The position numbers and the translations under genes were made by a program. From assembly GCA_964623885.1 (NCBI GenBank), contig CAZUVM010000258.1, positions 1 through 13,107 of the forward strand: DNA of 13,107 nucleotides, read 5' to 3'. Source of the DNA: CAZUVM01 sp964623885. Its GTDB lineage: Bacteria; Verrucomicrobiota; Verrucomicrobiia; Limisphaerales; UBA8199. The first letter of the stretch is position 1. Each line of letters opens with the position of its first letter. The notes beneath the pieces are model-generated. The model was not told the origin of the DNA. It did not search any database and saw nothing but the letters and a program-made list of their open reading frames with translations. Of the stretch, positions 5,359 to 10,685 are shown piece after piece.

Positions 5359-6972
5359 TCATGGTGTAAGCTGCACGCGGTAGAAATGCATGGGCGTGCC
5401 CGCAACCACACTGTTTGTGTACACGAACCGCGGTCTAGAGAGCGTGTTGGTGAGTAGAGACTGCCAGGTATTAAGACTTGCGCTCGTTTGCAGGAGGATG
5501 GTCTGACCGATCGAGCCGTTGATCCCAATCAGAAAATGAGTTGGGTCCAAGTCGGCAATATCCAGGATGGGTGGTTGGAGTCCCGGCAGGACCTGCACCC
5601 GTTCCGGCGCATAAAGGTAACGCGTTCTGCCTCCGCCGCTGATTTCCGCAAACAGCCAATGCCAGCCAGGCGATATGTTTCTGGAAGTCAGGGGGAGTGA
5701 AATAGTCGCGGCGTTGACGCCGGCGGCGCCGGTTACCGGCATATTCGTTCGAACCAGGAAAATTTCGTTCCCGTCCAGCGGGTTGGGATCGTTATCGAGA
5801 AAAAAGGAAACCTCGGCAGTGCTCGCCGTGGACGATGCCCATTGATAGTAGATTTTGAGAGCAACACTCTGGCCCTGCGTGATCTGGTTGGTATCTGTTC
5901 GATTGCATCGGATCAGGTTTGGCCAGGCGCCATTGTTGGCATCAAGGGCAGTTCGGTTATTGGCCACGCCGGCGCCGAGGTCCCAGTATTGATTGTACCC
6001 GTCGCGAATTGCCGGATTGCTAATGCCAAGTGGCTGGTCGGTACTGAGCCGGTTGCCCGCACCGATCAGGCCGTACAGAAACCCGGCGCGGGCGCCTGAA
6101 TTCTCGTAAGCTACCCACCAGTCGGAGCGCATCGTGGCATCGATGGTGGCCGAGTCGCCCGGATACGAGTAGCTGGCCGGCGTCCGCAAATCGATGGTCC
6201 CGTGATACCAGAGGTGAACGTCCGAATGATAACTGCTATACCCGCCCGATGGGTCCGAGCTCAGGCTGCTGTCCAGCGGCCGAACGTAGGCGCCGGCCAC
6301 GGATTCGCCCCAGGGATAAAAGTTGATGTTCTCCCAATAATTATCGTGGAAAAGCACATTCACGTAAGTGTGCATCGGCGCATCGGTGACCGGAGTAACC
6401 GGGTCGTAAAAGCCGTCGTTGTTCAGCGGGTGGGGATCAAGCGTCGTCAAATGATCGATCCACACGCCATTTGTGCCGAGTTGATGGCTCATTTCCGAGA
6501 TCAACGAACCGCCGCGGCTGTGGCCGATAAGGTGCAGCGGGAACTCCGCCAGCGCGTGCCCGCCCAACTCCGGAATGGCATTGGTTTGCATCAGCACAGA
6601 GCTGGCGACGCGCGCCACGGTGTATGTGCTGATATTGTAGGTTCCTGTGCCGCCGGCCATTTGGCTCCAATCCAGTTTTACGATGATCTCGCCAGAATCC
6701 GTAACCGAGGGGGCGCTGCCGTTGGTCCGTTGGTATTGATAGAAGTAGTTGCCCGCACCGTCAGTCGTGAGGGTGATCGTGTAAGTGGTGAAATTGGTTC
6801 CGGGAAAAGATTGATACTTGGGGATACGATCGGCCATGGCGGTAACCCAACCGTTCACATCACCGCTATAACCGTGGGTGATAATGGTTATCCCAACGCC
6901 GCCAACATGCTCAACCAACACCCCGTTCAAAACCAGAAGCAGAGTCAGAATTCCGGCGCGCGCCCGATTCAC
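5359..6972 (-). CDS. exported alpha/beta-hydrolase (lipase-like) with C-terminal Verrucomicrobial sorting-type module
   Basis: I start at GTG 6972, where GTGA overlaps the TGA of the preceding oxidoreductase; an ATG at 7020 would add 16 residues. The 537-residue product opens with a short basic segment and a hydrophobic stretch (GILTLLLVLNGVLVEHVG), probably a signal peptide. The mature part begins GITIITHGYSGDVNGW (oxyanion region). The nucleophile elbow GHSRGGS places Ser152, LDPHP gives a candidate acid (Asp179), and YHSDVHLWYHG holds candidate catalytic histidines (249-257). After about residue 365 comes a beta-rich domain (SVALKIYYQWAS... AEVSFFLDNDPNPLDGNE). The C-terminal 70 residues (IGQTILLQTSASLNTWQSL ... 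FYRVQL) match the terminal module common on exported Verrucomicrobial proteins. It likely hydrolyses an ester or lipid outside the cytoplasm; the substrate is unknown. It is the last gene of a three-gene operon. Confidence 0.82.
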   Translation of the reverse strand: MNRARAGILTLLLVLNGVLVEHVGGVGITIITHGYSGDVNGWVTAMADRIPKYQSFPGTNFTTYTITLTTDGAGNYFYQYQRTNGSAPSVTDSGEIIVKLDWSQMAGGTGTYNISTYTVARVASSVLMQTNAIPELGGHALAEFPLHLIGHSRGGSLISEMSHQLGTNGVWIDHLTTLDPHPLNNDGFYDPVTPVTDAPMHTYVNVLFHDNYWENINFYPWGESVAGAYVRPLDSSLSSDPSGGYSSYHSDVHLWYHGTIDLRTPASYSYPGDSATIDATMRSDWWVAYENSGARAGFLYGLIGAGNRLSTDQPLGISNPAIRDGYNQYWDLGAGVANNRTALDANNGAWPNLIRCNRTDTNQITQGQSVALKIYYQWASSTASTAEVSFFLDNDPNPLDGNEIFLVRTNMPVTGAAGVNAATISLPLTSRNISPGWHWLFAEISGGGRTRYLYAPERVQVLPGLQPPILDIADLDPTHFLIGINGSIGQTILLQTSASLNTWQSLLTNTLSRPRFVYTNSVVAGTPMHFYRVQLTP

Positions 6973-8117
6973 ACCTTCACCCACTGCTTTGCGCGGTTGC
7001 TGGTGGAGATCGCCTCGCATACCGCGACTTCATGGTGGCCGTCCGCGGCGGTGGCGAACAGTCGCTCCCCTGCCCGGCGATTGGTGATCGCGGAATAAAT
7101 CGCGCGGAACTGCATTTTGAATGTGTCCGGAAATCCTTCTACGTGTCCCGCCGGGTAATCGATATACGGCGCGACATCCGGACCAAACACCGGCGTGCCG
7201 CGCACCGCGGTTTCATTGGCGCTGTCACGGTTGCCGAAATGGAGCAGCTCGGGATCTTCCGAGCACCACCACGCCGATTTTTTCGAACCGTAAACCTCGA
7301 CGCGGATGCAATTCTTCCGCCCCGCTGCGACCTGCGACACCGCCAGATTGCCCCGGGCGCCATTGCTGAACTTCAGCAGCACGTTCCCGAAGTCCTCCGT
7401 CTTCACGGAATAGGACGCGTAACGCATGCGGCTTGTCGACCTCGCAAACGTCTGGATTTCGCCCAACGGCCGCCGGCGAGTCTTATGCCAGGTGCCGAGA
7501 TCGGCATAGACCGATTCTATGCGTGCGCCCAACACAAACGAAACCATATCCATCCAGTGCGTGCCGATATCGGCCACCGCGCGCAGCTTGCCGCCCTCCT
7601 GGGGCAGCAGCCGCCAGTTGTAATCCGTCTCTTTGAACAACCAATCCTGCAGATAGGAGCCGTTGACGTGAATGATTTCACCAAGCTCGCCGCGCGCGAT
7701 CAGTTTTCGCAACTGCAACACCGCCGGATAAAACCGCACGTTATAATTCACCGCGAAGACCTTTCGCGCGGTCTTGGCGAGTGCCACTACCTGTGCGGTC
7801 TCGCACGAATTCATCGCGAGCGGCTTTTCGCACACGCAGTGTTTGCCGGCGGCCAGCACGGCCAGCGACATTTGGCAGTGGAACCGGTTGGGCGCCGCGA
7901 TATGCACCACATCCACGTCGGAGCTCGCCAGGAGCTCGCGGTAGTCACCAAAGGCGCGCGCAATTCCCAACCGTTCCGCAGCGGCGTTCACTTTGTCCGG
8001 GACGTCACAGAGCCCAACCACCTGCACGCCAATACGGCGCAACGCCTCGACGTGCACCGGCCCAATGAACCCAGTGCCGATCACGCCGGCGCGCAACTGG
8101 CTAATGGAAGATTTCAA
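6969..8117 (-). CDS. Gfo/Idh/MocA-family NAD(P)-dependent oxidoreductase
   Basis: The protein has 382 residues. The N-terminal Rossmann fold has AGVIGTGFIGPVH (dinucleotide-binding GTGFIG at 14-19), the strand DVDVVHIAAPNRFH (68-80) and the hallmark CEKPLA (EKP at 97-99). The second half carries VADIGTHWMD (181-190), with the Asp and His used in catalysis by this family. No signal peptide is visible, so a cytoplasmic enzyme oxidising or reducing a sugar, inositol or related polyol is expected; the substrate is not predictable. The only start that keeps the whole fold is TTG 8117, 12 bp after the stop of the beta-propeller gene, in the same frame and without a clear ribosome binding site, so translation may depend on the upstream gene. 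At the 3' end its TGA overlaps the GTG of the hydrolase. Confidence 0.9.
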   Translation of the reverse strand: MKSSISQLRAGVIGTGFIGPVHVEALRRIGVQVVGLCDVPDKVNAAAERLGIARAFGDYRELLASSDVDVVHIAAPNRFHCQMSLAVLAAGKHCVCEKPLAMNSCETAQVVALAKTARKVFAVNYNVRFYPAVLQLRKLIARGELGEIIHVNGSYLQDWLFKETDYNWRLLPQEGGKLRAVADIGTHWMDMVSFVLGARIESVYADLGTWHKTRRRPLGEIQTFARSTSRMRYASYSVKTEDFGNVLLKFSNGARGNLAVSQVAAGRKNCIRVEVYGSKKSAWWCSEDPELLHFGNRDSANETAVRGTPVFGPDVAPYIDYPAGHVEGFPDTFKMQFRAIYSAITNRRAGERLFATAADGHHEVAVCEAISTSNRAKQWVKV

Positions 8118-8129
8118 AGGCGCTGGCGT

Positions 8130-9182
8130 TTAATGGCCCACGACGATGATGTCCAGCAGACCGGGGCCGCCGCCTTTGCGCTTTTTGTTCTCGGGAGACT
8201 GATCGGGCCGAGGTGTCGCCGCTCCCGCGGGGGCGGGTTCGGTTGTGATCAGGATGATGTGATTGTGCTTCGTATCTAGCGTGCAAGTTTTGGCGCGCGA
8301 CTTGGTGGTCACGTTTTGGGCAACCTCGAAGGTGGTCGGGCTGGTTTCTTTGATGATGGTGAGCGTGCCGTCACCCTGGGAGCTGAAAGCTTCCATGGTC
8401 TCCGGATTGAATCCGCCACCGTCCGTTCCCCGGCCAATCGGCAGGGTCGCCAGGATCTTTCCATCCTCAGCATTCAGAACGACGCAGGTCTGCGGCTCAT
8501 GGCACATGGCAAAGAGAATGTGATTCTTGTTATCCAACCCAAGTCCTCCAGGTCCGCCGCCTTTGCCGGCGAGGTCGTAATGCGCGGTCACTTTGAGCGT
8601 GTTAACATCGACGACCGCAATATTGTCTTTGTCCTCGAGGCAAACATAGAGGTGACCGTGATCATCGCAGGCGGCCTGCTCAGGCGCGCCGCCCAGGTCG
8701 ATAGTGCCGGCGATCGAACCGTCCTTGCCATCAATCACCGTGGCATTGGGCTGGCTGTGGCTGAAGACATAAATTCGCTCGGTCGACGGCTCGTAGATAA
8801 TGCCGTCGGGGCGCCCTTGCACGTCGATGGTCTTGATGGTTTTGAGTGTTTTAGCATCCCACATGACAACCGGGCTGCTGCTGCAGAAACCGTGCTGGGC
8901 CTTGGGATCGACGGCAACACCGCGGGCGCGCGCATTGGTGATGGAACCGACCGGTTCCAGCGTATCGAGATCAAAGACCAGCACCTGGTTGCCGCGCGGC
9001 ACATACAACCGCCGGTTATCATTATCGGCATACACGTAATCGATGCCGCCGGCACCCATGGTTTGGGTTGTTTTGAGGACTTTGTAATCATCTGCGGCGC
9101 GCGAACTGGTTGGAGCGACGCAGAGCGAAGCCATGGTTATCAGACTGCAAACAATATGCGTACGAGCGAGATTTATCTTCAT
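8130..9182 (-). CDS. exported YVTN/NHL-type beta-propeller repeat protein
   Basis: From ATG 9182 (AAAGG three to four bases upstream) the product has 350 residues. A signal peptide of about 29 residues is visible (KINLARTHIVCSLITMASLCVAPTSSRA, cut before ADDYK). The mature part is made of about six to seven blades with the YVTN pattern: RRLYVPRGNQVLVFDLDTLEPVGSI (57-81), ERIYVFSHSQPNATVIDGKDGSIAGTI, GHLYVCLEDKDNIAVVDVNTLKVTAHY, NHILFAMCHEPQTCVVLNAEDGKILATL and further degenerate copies. It ends in a Pro/Ala-rich linker with a basic KKRKGGG and a hydrophobic tail. Members of this family bind partners or ligands in the periplasm and are often of unknown role; no heme or metal site is evident. 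It is the first gene of the minus-strand operon and faces the GH43 gene across a repeat-rich spacer. Confidence 0.88.
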   Translation of the reverse strand: MKINLARTHIVCSLITMASLCVAPTSSRAADDYKVLKTTQTMGAGGIDYVYADNDNRRLYVPRGNQVLVFDLDTLEPVGSITNARARGVAVDPKAQHGFCSSSPVVMWDAKTLKTIKTIDVQGRPDGIIYEPSTERIYVFSHSQPNATVIDGKDGSIAGTIDLGGAPEQAACDDHGHLYVCLEDKDNIAVVDVNTLKVTAHYDLAGKGGGPGGLGLDNKNHILFAMCHEPQTCVVLNAEDGKILATLPIGRGTDGGGFNPETMEAFSSQGDGTLTIIKETSPTTFEVAQNVTTKSRAKTCTLDTKHNHIILITTEPAPAGAATPRPDQSPENKKRKGGGPGLLDIIVVGH

Positions 9183-9553
9183 AGGCCTTTCGATTCCCGG
9201 TGGATAGGTGGGTTAACAAGTCACGACCGGGTGAATACCACAGGCGGCGAGATTCGGCAATGGGGCGGGTTGTTAAAGGGTAATCCCTCAGTTGAATAGG
9301 GCGGGGACGGCCGCGCTACGAGGATAAGCGGTGGGGGTGGTTTGGGGGTGTTCAACCGTCCCACCGTCCCAAGGCCGGTAAAACCGAGGGATTGTGATTT
9401 TGCGTCCGTCCCAGCGTCCCGCGAAGTAACCGCAGGGACACCAAAGGTCTCAGCGCAGTAAAACCTCAAACAAAGCCGGCATGAAAATTTGTGGCAGAAT
9501 TTTAAGACAGAAAAATTTGAGACATGAAAATGAGATTGCATGGAAGAAAAGTC

Positions 9554-9580
9554 CCTTTGCGGCCTGGGCGACCTTTGCGT
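9554..9580. repeat. period-9 tandem repeat upstream of the GH43 gene
   Basis: Three adjoining 9-base units, CCTTTGCGG, CCTGGGCGA and CCTTTGCGT, lie 91 bp before the GH43 start. They resemble CTTTGCG-type spacer tracts remembered from many bacterial genomes. They lie in frame with the GH43 gene and falsely extend its open frame back to 9524. Confidence 0.5.
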
Positions 9581-9610
9581 GAGGTTCTGTGTTTGTCTCG
9601 ATGGCTGAGG

Positions 9611-9639
9611 TTGCCTTTGTCTGGCACATTGGGAATCAT
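9611..9639 (+). promoter_or_regulatory. candidate sigma-70-type promoter for the GH43 gene
   Basis: TTGCCT (9611-9616) and AATCAT (9634-9639) are separated by 17 bp, and each matches four of six consensus bases. The predicted start site would give a leader of about 25 nt before ATG 9671. Chance occurrence is quite possible. Confidence 0.25.
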
Positions 9640-9670
9640 CTGCCAGAACGCACCCAGAGTTGATTTTTGT

Positions 9671-10681
9671 ATGAGAACGCAAATTGGCTTGGTGATTTTA
9701 TTGTTGGCAGTATGCGTGTCGGGCTTCGGCCAGCCGAGCAACACCCCGAACGCGTCGGGCACGTCTTCCAACTGGAATCAAAACCTGCGGCGCGTGCACG
9801 ACCCATCGACGATTGTGCAGTGCAAAGACACCTACTGGGTCTTTTTCACCGGGCCCGGCGTTCCCTCGCGTTGGTCGAAGGACTTGACCAACTGGAACGA
9901 CGGTCCGCGCGTCTTCAAGACATCACCGCCCTGGACCACCAACACGATTCCAGGTAACCGCGGCTTTTTCTGGGCGCCGGATATCATTCACTTGGGAGAC
10001 AGATACCTGCTCTACTATTCGGTGTCCACATGGGGCAAAAACACCTCGGCCATCGGCCTGGCAACCAATCCGGCATTGGATCCCTCGGACCCGAAGTTCG
10101 GCTGGAAAGACGAAGGCATCGCGATGCGCACGACAGGCCAGGAACCGTACAACGCGATCGATCCAAGCGTGATGCTGGCGCGGGATGGACGGCTGTGGCT
10201 GGCGTTCGGGTCGTATTGGTCGGGCATTAAGTTGATCGAACTGGATCCGCAGACCGGGCTGCGGTCGGCCACGAATTCCCCGGTATATTCGCTGGCCTGG
10301 AACAGCTCGATCGAGGCGTCGTGTTTATACCAACACGGCGACACGTATTATCTTTTCGTGAACTGGGGACAATGCTGCCGCGGCACCAATAGCACGTATG
10401 AAATCCGCGTCGGCCGGAGCGCGAAGGTGACTGGGCCGTACGTCGATCGCGAAGGAAAGAACATGATGTCTGCGGGCGGGAGCCCGGTAATCGCTAGCGC
10501 GGGTGACCGCATAGGGCCCGGCCACGCCGGAATTTTGAACGCCGGCGCCAAGCAGTATTTCAGCTATCACTTTTACAATGCAGACCTCCGTGGCCGGGCA
10601 TGCCTCGAAATTGCGCCGTTAACGTGGGATACGGATGGCTGGCCGAAAGTTGGCGCGCCATTGCCCGTGCGGCAGGAATGA
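9671..10681 (+). CDS. exported GH43-family glycoside hydrolase, endo-arabinanase type
   Basis: From ATG 9671 the product has 336 residues. The N-terminus MRTQIGLVILLLAVCVSGFGQ is a signal peptide, which favours this start over the upstream frame that reads through spacer repeats. The five-bladed propeller fold of GH43 is supported by its three acidic residues. They are Asp44 in RRVHDPS (general base), Asp164 in NAIDPS (pKa modulator) and Glu215 in SSIEAS (general acid). His285 in GPGHAG matches the central metal-binding region of arabinanases. FFWAPDIIHLGDRYLLYYS (99-117) is also characteristic. The best fit is an endo-1,5-alpha-L-arabinanase or a related arabinan-active enzyme acting outside the cytoplasm on plant pectin side chains. 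There is no carbohydrate-binding module. Cysteines 234-236 and nearby residues could form a local disulfide. The gene ends four bases before the stop codon of the opposing MscS gene. Confidence 0.9.
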   Translation: MRTQIGLVILLLAVCVSGFGQPSNTPNASGTSSNWNQNLRRVHDPSTIVQCKDTYWVFFTGPGVPSRWSKDLTNWNDGPRVFKTSPPWTTNTIPGNRGFFWAPDIIHLGDRYLLYYSVSTWGKNTSAIGLATNPALDPSDPKFGWKDEGIAMRTTGQEPYNAIDPSVMLARDGRLWLAFGSYWSGIKLIELDPQTGLRSATNSPVYSLAWNSSIEASCLYQHGDTYYLFVNWGQCCRGTNSTYEIRVGRSAKVTGPYVDREGKNMMSAGGSPVIASAGDRIGPGHAGILNAGAKQYFSYHFYNADLRGRACLEIAPLTWDTDGWPKVGAPLPVRQE

Positions 10682-10685
10682 ATCT

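Larger units (their letters stand above)
9183..9670. other. 488-bp divergent spacer, mosaic of repeat-like modules
   Basis: The spacer separates the beta-propeller operon (minus) from the GH43 gene (+) and must hold both promoters. It has no supported gene. Pieces that look like dispersed spacer repeats follow one another: a GGGCGGGGACGGCCGCGCTA block at 9297-9316; three CCGTCCCA/CGTCCC copies (9357-9421); a segment at 9427-9470 that on the minus strand reads CTTTGGTGTCCCTGCGGTTA; an AT-rich tract (9480-9536) with repeated GACA-GAAAAATTTGAGACA motifs; and the period-9 tract at 9554-9580. The frames running through it on either strand have no recognisable domain. Confidence 0.55.

Noticed and set aside
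6202..7098. 298-residue + strand open frame opposite the hydrolase
   Set aside because: It is antisense to a gene with clear catalytic motifs, and its translation shows no family pattern; GC-rich third positions on the opposite strand explain it.
7032..8279. 415-residue + strand open frame opposite the oxidoreductase
   Set aside because: Antisense shadow of the Gfo/Idh gene, whose GTGFIG and EKP motifs are unmistakable.
8316..9299. 327-residue + strand open frame opposite the beta-propeller gene
   Set aside because: Antisense shadow; the minus strand has the signal peptide and YVTN blades.
9221..9682. 153-residue minus strand open frame in the divergent spacer
   Set aside because: It translates several spacer repeats in series and has no domain, start signal or consistent codon use.
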